Source: Nakaseomyces glabratus
Taxonomy: Eukaryota; Ascomycota; Saccharomycetes; Saccharomycetales; Saccharomycetaceae
Assembly: GCF_010111755.1 (NCBI RefSeq)
Contig: NC_088961.1
Span: 620,001 to 684,000, forward strand
DNA: 64,000 bases
Direction of reading: 5' to 3'
Under the pieces are notes generated by a model. It saw only the letters and a program-made list of their open reading frames with translations. It had not been told where the DNA came from and did no database searches. A program made the translations under genes and the position numbers. Positions 27,463-35,115 of the stretch are shown piece after piece (the first letter of the stretch is position 1; every line of letters starts with the position of its first letter).

Positions 27463-28128
27463 ATGAACACCATATACAATGAGTCTCTCATCTTCAAGAA
27501 GAAAGAAGTCTCGCTGAGTGCAATGACGTTCCTGTACCAGGAGATGATATCGAATATTCACAACGATTGTAAGGATATAAATGAGTTTGAGACAAGGCTG
27601 AGTAAGATGGGCTACAACATAGGCTTGAGATTGATAGAGCTGCTGAACTTTAGAGCCTCTGCCACTTTTACTTCAAAGAACTTCTTGTCGTCGGGATCAA
27701 ACACAAGCAACGGTAGCTCAGACGCTACCATCACGGCCTCTGACCAAGAATCCTCCCTAACAAGCTTTATCAATCGTATGAGGAGGAGAGATTTGAAGAT
27801 ACTAGATGTATTGCAATTCATACACGGGTCCCTGTGGTCTTACCTTTTTGGCCATGTAAGTAACGACTTGGTCAAATCATCAGAGCGCGAAAATGAATAT
27901 ATGATCGTGGACAACAAACCTAAACTAACCCAATTCATATCAGGGAAGAATGTCTCTTGCGACTATTTTGTTTGTGGTATAATACACGGTTACTTAACAT
28001 CAGCAGGTTTCCCATGCAAAGTTACTCCACACTCAATGCCACAGGATGGCCACGATAACAGAGTAGTTTTCCTGATCCAATTCGATAAGCAAGTGCTTGA
28101 AAGGGAAGGCCTGAGGATTTCTCAGTGA
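27463..28128 (+). CDS. TRS31: TRAPP complex subunit Trs31 (Bet3 family)
   Basis: 221 residues from ATG at 27463; S. cerevisiae Trs31 is longer (283) because of extra N-terminal and loop sequence. The Bet3-type fold is visible: an initial ESLIFKKKEVSLSAMTFLYQEMI, a long helix FETRLSKMGYNIGLRLIELL (about residues 45-64), a Ser/Asn-rich loop, then LQFIHGSLWSYLFGH (about 118-132). The conserved end is DYFVCGIIHGYLTSAGFPCKVTPH and RVVFLIQFDKQVLERE. It belongs to the core of TRAPP II/III, guanine-nucleotide exchange factors for Ypt1 and relatives in ER-Golgi traffic and autophagy. Position equals YDR472W. This is the last gene of the chromosome IV-like block. Confidence 0.93.
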   Translation: MNTIYNESLIFKKKEVSLSAMTFLYQEMISNIHNDCKDINEFETRLSKMGYNIGLRLIELLNFRASATFTSKNFLSSGSNTSNGSSDATITASDQESSLTSFINRMRRRDLKILDVLQFIHGSLWSYLFGHVSNDLVKSSERENEYMIVDNKPKLTQFISGKNVSCDYFVCGIIHGYLTSAGFPCKVTPHSMPQDGHDNRVVFLIQFDKQVLEREGLRISQ

Positions 28129-28619
28129 AATCTGACATCATGTCTACAAACCATTCACAGATACACACGGATATCACAACATATAGAAACAAGAACAAAA
28201 TTAACTTTCAACATCAAGGTCATATAGACAAGTACATATAAATAGCATTTCAACGAGCATTTTTCTTTCAACTTAACAATTTACTCTGGAAGGATAACGA
28301 GATTATGATTATGGCTACCATAGGCCCTATTACTTTAACATAGAAAGAATTCACCGAGTCTGTGATTATACAAATATCATTTATCGTTCGGTCGCTTGCT
28401 GCGCACATGTATGGGTTTCTTTACCAATATTGATGTAGCTAGTATTGCTGTTAAAATAGTAAGACTAGCGAATCCTGTGAGTGTGACTATAATGCTTGCT
28501 GTGCGGACCTAAACGCCAACAAGAATGAGTGCAGAATACCAAATCCTTCAAAAGTCACATGATAACTATATTAGTAGTAATACCCACTAAATGATTAGTG
28601 TCTTTTATCCAATTAATAG
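28129..28619. other. TRS31 3' region up to tRNA-Glu
   Basis: 491 bp at the synteny junction. It has no full-length gene. On the minus strand, 28377-28508 reads as a 43-codon hydrophobic segment without ATG, preceded by TTTAG; see the separate entry. Confidence 0.45.
28377..28508 (-). other. Exon-like open segment encoding a possible membrane tail
   Basis: On the minus strand, GTC CGC ACA begins at 28508 directly after TTTAG (a yeast-type 3' splice site) and runs to a TGA at 28377-28379. The 43 residues contain a continuous hydrophobic stretch (TGFASLTILTAILATSILV) followed by a basic tail (KKPIHVRSKRPNDK), the shape of a small membrane protein. There is no in-frame ATG. A TACTAAT resembling a branch point lies about 65 bases before the AG. 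No convincing first exon was found, since the tRNA gene lies just upstream. It may be a relic or chance. Confidence 0.25.
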
Positions 28620-28691
28620 TCCGATATAGTGTAACGGCTATCACATCACGCTTTCACCGTGGAGACCGGGGTTCGACTCCCCGTATCGGAG
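28620..28691 (+). tRNA. tE(UUC): tRNA-Glu (UUC)
   Basis: 72 nt. Acceptor TCCGATA pairs with TATCGGA and is followed by discriminator G. The D-arm and A box are TAGTGTAACGGC, the anticodon loop is CTTTCAC with anticodon TTC, and the B box is GGTTCGACTCC. No intron. As far as I recall it is identical or nearly so to the S. cerevisiae tE(UUC) genes. It lies exactly between the two synteny blocks. Confidence 0.98.
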
Positions 28692-29003
28692 TGATCAGCC
28701 TAATTTCAAAATTATTAATTTTTTTTTGCTTTTTCGTTTCTCAATCACCTGCCAGATAGCGAGCTCGTCTCGAATTGCCATACAAAATGGTTAATATATA
28801 CAATAGCAAATGATTAATGGTCTTTTATTTTTACTGAACAGTCTATTTTTATGTTATATTGTGTTATATAATACAACGTATCCTTGATTTAAATAAGATA
28901 CAAAAAAAAAAAATGCAATATAAGAGGTATTTGTTCCTGAAAGTTTACGGTTCCATCACCGGGATAGAGTTAGCAAATTGTTCTTTTGAGGTAATTCTGA
29001 CTG
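28692..29003. other. tRNA-Glu trailer and AME1 3' region
   Basis: 312 bp, AT-rich, with an A12 run near 28902-28913. No LTR or other retrotransposon remnant of the kind often found next to yeast tRNA genes is apparent. Confidence 0.5.
28719..28727 (+). terminator. Pol III terminator (T9) after tRNA-Glu
   Basis: Run of nine T residues 28 bp beyond the tRNA 3' end. No T4 or longer run lies in between. Confidence 0.8.
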
Positions 29004-29960
29004 TCAAGTTGAATCTTCTTGCAGGGACTTAATTTCGTTTATCTTTGACTGTAGTCTCTTTACCAATCCATTGTGTGGGTCGAGCAACTCACAAGTATGT
29101 CTCAAGTTCAGGCTGTTAATAGTCAGTGGTGCATCAGCTTGATCGTCTTCGTTATCGTTGAGTAAAGCCTCTGTAAGTTCCACCAATTGTGCATTCAGCT
29201 GAATCTTTGAGTTAATGTTTGCTCTATCGTTCTCCAATTTGTGTTTCTTGCCCCCGTATTTAATAGTTTGGTGTTCTTTCCGCACCGCGATGAGTTCTTT
29301 GTTCAGCAGCTGCGAGTTTGCGGTTAGTTCCTTCAACTGGTAGCAGAGCTCGTTGTTGGCTTTATTGATGTCCAGGAGGTCATCCAGGTCCGCGGTCAGT
29401 TGTTCTGCGAGCACTTGAAATATCCGCATGTCCAGCTTGTGGGACATCTTCTTCAATTGGGACAGTCTCGGCACGTTAGTGGTACCGTTAAAGGCGGTCA
29501 ACGCCTGTGGTATCAGGTCGTTCTGCAACAGGTTTGTGAATATCGCCTGCAGCACATGTATAGTGGTGACCGAGGTGATCGAGGAGTACAGCCTCGACAC
29601 CGGTATGTCCTCGAAGTCGTATGCACTCGATTGTATGTGTGCATCGACACCCGTGTACCTGGGCACATCAGGCGTGCTTATATTGCCAGTTTCTGATCCT
29701 TGTGTGTGAGGTGTAGTATCTGGTACTGGTACGTCTAGTATATCTGGTGTCGCTTCATATTCATTATCAAACACAGGCTCCACATCTGCATTCACATCCA
29801 CATTTGCATTCTCATCCGCATCCACATCCACATCCACATCCACATTTGCATTCTCATCCAAATCCGCATCCACATCAGCAAACGAGATGGATTTGCTCCT
29901 CTTGACGTTCCTGCTATGACTGCCCCGCAGCCGCGCTAGCAACTTCGTGTCTCTATCCAT
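29004..29960 (-). CDS. AME1: Kinetochore COMA-complex subunit Ame1 (CENP-U)
   Basis: 318 residues from ATG at 29960 (open frame from a GTG one codon earlier). The N-terminus MDRDTKLLARLRGSHSRN matches the Mtw1-complex-binding motif of S. cerevisiae Ame1 (MDRDTKLAFRLRGSHSR). A repetitive acidic Asp/Val/Asn-rich region follows (about 28-62), absent from S. cerevisiae. The conserved domain begins DFEDIPVSRLYSSITSVTTIHVLQAIF (about 116-142). Coiled coils follow (KLDMRIFQVLAEQL, LLDINKANNELCYQLKELTANS). The end is LLDPHNGLVKRLQSKINEI. Ame1 pairs with Okp1 and links centromeric nucleosomes to the outer kinetochore. Position equals YBR211C, so synteny jumps here from chromosome IV to chromosome II order. 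Confidence 0.93.
   Translation of the reverse strand: MDRDTKLLARLRGSHSRNVKRSKSISFADVDADLDENANVDVDVDVDADENANVDVNADVEPVFDNEYEATPDILDVPVPDTTPHTQGSETGNISTPDVPRYTGVDAHIQSSAYDFEDIPVSRLYSSITSVTTIHVLQAIFTNLLQNDLIPQALTAFNGTTNVPRLSQLKKMSHKLDMRIFQVLAEQLTADLDDLLDINKANNELCYQLKELTANSQLLNKELIAVRKEHQTIKYGGKKHKLENDRANINSKIQLNAQLVELTEALLNDNEDDQADAPLTINSLNLRHTCELLDPHNGLVKRLQSKINEIKSLQEDST
29779..29880 (-). repeat. Minisatellite inside AME1 encoding Asp-Val/Asn-Ala repeats
   Basis: Degenerate tandem array built on the hexamer CATCCA on the plus strand, with larger units containing TTTGCATTCTCATCC occurring twice. It codes an acidic, disordered segment (DVDVDVDADENANVDV). Confidence 0.85.
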
Positions 29961-30637
29961 CACCGCTCTCCTCTACTGATCCAAGCCAGGAACACTTGTT
30001 GACTACCATCTCTTATGTCTGTTTACATTTGCCTAAAAAACAATCACCTGACCACACCGTCCACGATGAACGGGTTCTGGACCCTGGAAAGTATCTCTCT
30101 CAGACAGCAACGCACAGCCAAAGCATAGCAAACGCACAGGACGAAACGGCAAAAGGAAGTGCGGATCCGTCTGTGGAGTAGAAGAAGAGAGAGAGATCCG
30201 CGCACAGAGTGGAAAAGGGTCCACCTCATCGCTGCCCCCCCCATAAGAACCCCTGCGGGGATTGGATGATTAATTGCAATTTAAAATCTTTTCAGTGGAA
30301 AATAAGCTTCTGTGCCAAGCATTGTATTGTTGTGTTGTATTGTGTTGTGTTGTGTTGTGTTGTATAGTGTTGTATAGTATAGTGTAATGTAGTATAGTGT
30401 TGTATTGTGTAGTATTGCATAGCATAGCATACTATCCCATGCTATGCTGTTGAATTCTCTATAGTGCCCTATGTGGAGGTCCGATATAAATTTCTGGTTT
30501 TTTCGGGTTTGAAAAGGGCGTAGAGTTGTAGACAACACAAAGCAATTTTTTGCAAAAAAAAATTTCATATATATTATTGCTTTCTTTCTTAGCCTAATAA
30601 TAACTAAACCCCCCTCCAGAGCCACTCCAAGGTATAA
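29961..30637. other. Divergent promoter AME1/NGR1
   Basis: 677 bp. Contains a partial PAC core CTCATCGC (30225-30232), C-runs near 30235-30241, a CCCC-TGC-GGGG dyad near 30248, a degenerate pentanucleotide array (30322-30430) and a TATATA at 30570-30575 close to NGR1. No gene seen. Confidence 0.55.
30322..30430 (+). repeat. Degenerate TGTGT/TATAG pentanucleotide array
   Basis: About 110 bp of 5-bp units drifting from TTGTG through TATAG to CATAG, ending in GCATAGCATAGCATAC. It lies upstream of NGR1. Confidence 0.85.
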
Positions 30638-33046
30638 ATGTCTGCTACTACTGTCACAGATATTACTGGTACTGGTACTGGTACTGGTACTGGCACTACC
30701 GGTAGTGCCAGTACCGCTACGGCCATACCGCTTCCGCCTACGTCTACTATTCAAACCTCCGACGAGCCGCCACGTACGCTGTGGATGGGAGACCTTGACC
30801 CCTCCTATGACGAGGAGACGATACAGGAGATATGGAGCCACCTCGGCAAGCACGTCACCGTGAAACTGATCAGAGCAAAGAAAAACCTGCTGATCCCATG
30901 CAGCTCTACTTCAGACCCCGCGCCTGTGCCAGCTGCATCTGTGCCATCCGGGCAGAACGGCGCACAACCACCACAGGAAGACACCAGGGACTCGCCTTCT
31001 AACACTACAGGATCGGCGTCTAACACCCCGGCCTCTGACAGTGGCATTCAAACCAGCGAGGGCGAACAGTCCACCCAACAGCCCTTGAAGATTAACATCA
31101 ACGGTGTCTCCTTCATAGACCCGGCAACCACGCAGCTGCACCACGCGGGCTACTGCTTCGTGGAGTTCGAGTCGCAGAAAGACGCGCAAGAGGGCCTGGC
31201 TTTGAACTCTACACCACTGCCTAACTTCGTCTCCACTACCACTGGCCAGGACATCAACCCCACGGGACAAAGAACATTTCGGCTGAATTGGGCATCCGGC
31301 GCCACACTACAGAGCTCCATACCAACTACGCCCGAGTACTCTTTGTTCGTCGGTGACTTGTCGCCAACAGCAACTGAGGCAGACCTGCTGTCACTCTTCC
31401 AAACTAAGTTCAAGTCCGTGAAGACAGTGAGAGTAATGACAGACCCCATCACTGGCGCATCGCGTTGCTTTGGTTTTGTGAGGTTCGGCAACGAGGAAGA
31501 AAGAAGAAGAGCACTAATAGAGATGAACGGCGTTCATTTCCAAGGAAGAACTCTGAGAGTCGCCTACGCAACTCCAAGGTCAACCACCGTCATGCACACC
31601 CAAGGTAATAACCCACACGATCACCACGTTGATGTGAGAAATACCATTTCAAAAGCTGAACTCGAGAAGAGCAACTTGTCTCAATATCTCATGAACGCCT
31701 CAAATAACTCTCAAAGAGCTAACCAATTGAGATCAGCTAATAAAATGCATAATTACCCAAATGCATCAGGGTTTCAGCAAACACATTACAGTAACGACAT
31801 AAACTCCGGAAACGGTTTACAAAGAGGTCCTCCACAAAGATCATATAATCCAGGACAGCTACATTATAACTCTTATAATCAACCGGAGGTGAACTACGGA
31901 ACAGATATGAGTGGAGGATATCCACCTAATAGAGCTGACCTGGGCAGGAAAGATGGCATGATCAACACTTCTTTTGTCAACACCCAGGTATCTGAAGCTG
32001 CATTAAACGACTTCTTTGCTACTGATCCTACAAACACAACAGTATTTGTAGGCGGTTTGGGACCTACTGTCCAAGAACAACAATTAAGAAAAATCTTCCA
32101 ACCATTTGGTAATATCTTAAGTATCAAGATTCCACCAGGAAAAAACTGCGGATTTGTAAAATTTGAACACAAGATAGATGCTGAAGCAGCTATTCAGGGA
32201 TTACAAGGTTTTGTTTTAGTTGAAAACCCTATTAGATTGTCTTGGGGCAGGAACCATGTAGCTAAAAACATGATAAATAAATTGCCACCCCAATATGTGA
32301 GCTCGGGAAATCAAAGGCAAGAATTAAGACCCCAATATCAAGACCCATCTACAATGTTAGCCAATAATAATATCAATAACCAGGCATACACCTATCAGCA
32401 TGAACAATTCTACCCAAGTCAACAACAAATAATATACGGTAAAACAAATGATTTTGCTACCAAACCAGATTCTCTCCCTTTATTGACTGAGGTTCATCAG
32501 CAAGGCATTCAGGGCCAACCATATAATCAATACCAACAACAGCCCCTACCAAGCCAATCACATCAGCAACAGTCATCTCAACAATATATGCAAGCTTTAC
32601 AGAGAAGACAACAACAAGATCTGGTTAATCAATATCAGTACAACCAGATGAAACATATGCAAAATACGGTGGCACAACAGGCTGGTATGAATGTGACTAG
32701 CACTACAGCATGGCAACTATCAAACGATATCCCAGCAAACTCAATGACAAACAATATTGTTTCAGGAGCTGATATCAATAATGATGTTGGAAACAGGATC
32801 CTTGAAATGGATGCCCAATTACATTCTTTAAATTTAAATCCTCAATCCGCTGGCTTGAACCAATTGCCCAATGATAATATTCTTAACTCAAGTTCCCCAA
32901 ATTCAGCAAGGAACCAAATCAATATTTATGGTCAAGGAGACCGTACCATGGCCTATCCGCAACAGGTTGATGAAAATTCGCTAGGGATGAATAACGTACG
33001 AAGACCTAGCTTAACCACTAACAATGATAACTTTGCCTTTACTTAA
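30638..33046 (+). CDS. NGR1: RNA-binding protein Ngr1 (three RRMs)
   Basis: 802 residues from ATG at 30638 (S. cerevisiae 672). RRM1 begins RTLWMGDLDPSYDEETI (about 47) and is split by a low-complexity insert of about 75 residues before its RNP1 part GYCFVEFES (about 171), a layout known for Ngr1. RRM2 is SLFVGDLSP to RTLRVAYATPR (about 232-311). RRM3 is TTVFVGGLGPTVQEQ to LSWGR (about 466-539). The C-terminus is Gln/Asn-rich and disordered, as in the S. cerevisiae protein. Ngr1 binds mRNA and promotes decay, for example of POR1, and lies in P-bodies and stress granules. The first third is GC-rich with a GGTACT repeat at the start, the rest AT-rich. Position equals YBR212W. Confidence 0.93.
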   Translation: MSATTVTDITGTGTGTGTGTTGSASTATAIPLPPTSTIQTSDEPPRTLWMGDLDPSYDEETIQEIWSHLGKHVTVKLIRAKKNLLIPCSSTSDPAPVPAASVPSGQNGAQPPQEDTRDSPSNTTGSASNTPASDSGIQTSEGEQSTQQPLKININGVSFIDPATTQLHHAGYCFVEFESQKDAQEGLALNSTPLPNFVSTTTGQDINPTGQRTFRLNWASGATLQSSIPTTPEYSLFVGDLSPTATEADLLSLFQTKFKSVKTVRVMTDPITGASRCFGFVRFGNEEERRRALIEMNGVHFQGRTLRVAYATPRSTTVMHTQGNNPHDHHVDVRNTISKAELEKSNLSQYLMNASNNSQRANQLRSANKMHNYPNASGFQQTHYSNDINSGNGLQRGPPQRSYNPGQLHYNSYNQPEVNYGTDMSGGYPPNRADLGRKDGMINTSFVNTQVSEAALNDFFATDPTNTTVFVGGLGPTVQEQQLRKIFQPFGNILSIKIPPGKNCGFVKFEHKIDAEAAIQGLQGFVLVENPIRLSWGRNHVAKNMINKLPPQYVSSGNQRQELRPQYQDPSTMLANNNINNQAYTYQHEQFYPSQQQIIYGKTNDFATKPDSLPLLTEVHQQGIQGQPYNQYQQQPLPSQSHQQQSSQQYMQALQRRQQQDLVNQYQYNQMKHMQNTVAQQAGMNVTSTTAWQLSNDIPANSMTNNIVSGADINNDVGNRILEMDAQLHSLNLNPQSAGLNQLPNDNILNSSSPNSARNQINIYGQGDRTMAYPQQVDENSLGMNNVRRPSLTTNNDNFAFT
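30668..30691 (+). repeat. (GGTACT)4 within the NGR1 start
   Basis: Four perfect hexamers coding Gly-Thr repeats in the low-complexity N-terminus of Ngr1. Confidence 0.9.
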
Positions 33047-33688
33047 CCAGTTACAAATCTATTATTCAACATCACAAGCACTGCTGGCTCAGTTTAACCT
33101 ACAAAGGTGAACACGTATCATTTCATATGGAATGGATTAAGGCTATATGAAACTGTTTAAAGCAGTTGGATCATTTATTAAAGTAAAATAATATTTAATA
33201 TCGTGCTTTTATGTCCCAGAATGGTTTGAGTTTTTTCATTTGTTTTCATCTAATAATCTATTGTTGCTTTTACTGTTATTTTATTTCCCAATTATATTTT
33301 ATTCAACTTTGAGAAATTGAAAAACTTTTAACTATAAAAAGTGGTTCTTACTCCTAATTTTTTTTGTTTGACATTCAATTGACTCTTATCTATCAAATCG
33401 TGTATTATTCTTATCCATGCTTGTTCTTATTAGTCTTCGGCAGTTGTTTTGACAGAATACACGCGATTAATTATCTCAATTATTTTACTTTTTATCCCCC
33501 AAGTATTTTTATATATATATTGAACTTATAAAGAACGCATATTTTTATTTAATTATATCACAGTACAGAGTAACATATTAGCAATAGAACAAAACTGGCA
33601 TTATTTATTTCACGGCTTACAAGCAACAACCCCACTATCGCATACATCTAACTATGATATCTCCTTTGGGGAGTGAAATGAAATAAAT

Positions 33689-33696
33689 CATGTGAT
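33689..33696 (-). promoter_or_regulatory. Cbf1-type site upstream of MET8
   Basis: The reverse strand reads ATCACATG, which fits the Cbf1 consensus RTCACRTG. It is 217 bp upstream of the MET8 ATG and 25 bp from a Met31/32 site, the usual composite of sulfur-assimilation promoters. Confidence 0.65.
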
Positions 33697-33720
33697 TAAG
33701 ACTCATAGTGGCACATAATA

Positions 33721-33729
33721 AAACTGTGG
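33721..33729 (+). promoter_or_regulatory. Met31/Met32 site upstream of MET8
   Basis: AAACTGTGG, an exact match to the Met31/Met32 consensus, 184 bp before the MET8 ATG. Together with the nearby Cbf1 site it predicts Met4-dependent induction under sulfur limitation. Confidence 0.75.
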
Positions 33730-33912
33730 GATCTCACTTCTAGAAGGCAAGGCGTTGCGATGTGTAATGAAGTAAAACAAATGATGTTTACAGACACCCA
33801 ATTCAGTTTCTTAAACCATATAAATACTCTAGGTTGGGCTTTTTTCAACTACTCAACCTGAACTGGTTTTCCTACAGGACGTTGTTACGCTGGTCATTAC
33901 GTAAAACGGGAA

Positions 33913-34692
33913 ATGGCAAACTCATTGCAATTAGCGCATCAACTTAAGGGCAAACATGTATTGCTAGTCGGTGGTGGTGAAGTGGCGCTGACACGGATTC
34001 TTAAGCTGATCAAGACAGATTGTAAACTTACCATAGTTGCACCAGTAATCCATGAGAAGATACTGAGGAAATATGGTGGGTTTGACACTGCAAGTGACGG
34101 TAAAGTGCATAGAAACGAAAAATGGGTACCGGGCTGTTTAAAGCTGTACCAATACGTTGAAGATACGTTTAATGATGATTATTTCGCTCTGGATAACAAG
34201 GAAGGTTGGTCTTTCATCATGACTGCGATTCCAGACCAAGTCGAGAGTGAAAGGATATACAAAAAGGCGAAGAGCATATATGGCCCACAACAGATGGTCA
34301 ATGTCGCAGACAATCCACCGCTATGCGATTTCTATTTTGGAGCCAATGTTGAAGTGGAAGGGTTGCAACTTCTGATTTCATCCAATGGGTCATCTCCACG
34401 GTTTGCAGCCCTGATCCGAGATGAGGTCAAGAGACATCTTGAGACCCTAGACCTGGAAAAATCAGTAGAGACACTGGGAACACTGCGTAGTAGGATAAGA
34501 GACTTATCACCAGACATGAGCCAGTCAAAATATAGAATGCAATGGATTAAGCAATGCACAGACATATTCGGCATCCAAAACGCAGCAAGAATAGATGTCG
34601 ACAAGCTGGTTCAGTTATACAAGACAATGAGCCAGGAACAATCCTTGACGTTCCCACCACGTACAGAGGTGCTAGCCAACTACACTGTGTAA
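33913..34692 (+). CDS. MET8: Bifunctional precorrin-2 dehydrogenase / sirohydrochlorin ferrochelatase Met8
   Basis: 259 residues from ATG at 33913 (S. cerevisiae 274). Met8 performs the last two steps of sirohaem synthesis: NAD-dependent oxidation of precorrin-2 and iron insertion. Sirohaem is the cofactor of sulfite reductase. The NAD-binding loop is HVLLVGGGEVALTRILKLI (about 15-33). The conserved catalytic region is NVADNPPLCDFYFGANVEVEGLQLLISSNGSSPRFAALIRDEVKRHLE (about 130-178); the aspartate in VADNPPLCDF corresponds to the catalytic one known for Met8. Sulfur-regulon sites lie upstream. Position equals YBR213W. Confidence 0.95.
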   Translation: MANSLQLAHQLKGKHVLLVGGGEVALTRILKLIKTDCKLTIVAPVIHEKILRKYGGFDTASDGKVHRNEKWVPGCLKLYQYVEDTFNDDYFALDNKEGWSFIMTAIPDQVESERIYKKAKSIYGPQQMVNVADNPPLCDFYFGANVEVEGLQLLISSNGSSPRFAALIRDEVKRHLETLDLEKSVETLGTLRSRIRDLSPDMSQSKYRMQWIKQCTDIFGIQNAARIDVDKLVQLYKTMSQEQSLTFPPRTEVLANYTV

Positions 34693-35115
34693 ACGACCAG
34701 GATTACTACATAATACTATAGCATTAACTATATAGATCACATGGAAATATAATAGCACACGTCATAATAAGGGTTTCTCCAAAAAACCTCCAAAGAACAA
34801 TCGTAAATCGGAGGTGGTCCCCCCCCTTCAAAGGCTGGGAAGCTGAAAAAAAAATTCTTCCCCCTTCAAATAAGAAAATTGTACCTGGAACGTGGAAGAA
34901 TGGGAACTTATAACAGTTATTCCCAAGTGTTTGGTTTGAATCAGAGCGTATTACACACTAGCATAGGTGTATCATTTGAAAGCTAAGCAATATAAGAGCC
35001 TCTAAGTGCGAAAGAACGAAGTTTCTACGACTAAAATTGGGTTATAATAGTGCCATCATAAAATCAAGGATAATAGCGTTTGTTTAACAATAACCCCCCA
35101 AGAACGAATAACATA
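34693..35115. other. MET8 3' region and SDS24 promoter
   Basis: About 420 bp. Contains C-runs (34819-34827) with a CCCCCTT stress-element-like core, repeated at 34860-34866, and an A-run. No gene seen. Confidence 0.5.

Larger units (their letters stand above)
33047..33912. other. NGR1 3' region and MET8 promoter
   Basis: 866 bp. The first 500 bp are strongly AT-rich (3' UTR and spacer). The MET8-proximal part carries a Cbf1-type site and a Met31/32-type site (listed). TATAAA lies at 33820-33825. No gene seen. Confidence 0.6.

Noticed and set aside
33689..33800. Centromere suggested by a CDEI-like ATCACATG
   Set aside because: No CDEIII sequence follows at the expected distance; the site is better explained as a Cbf1 site for MET8.
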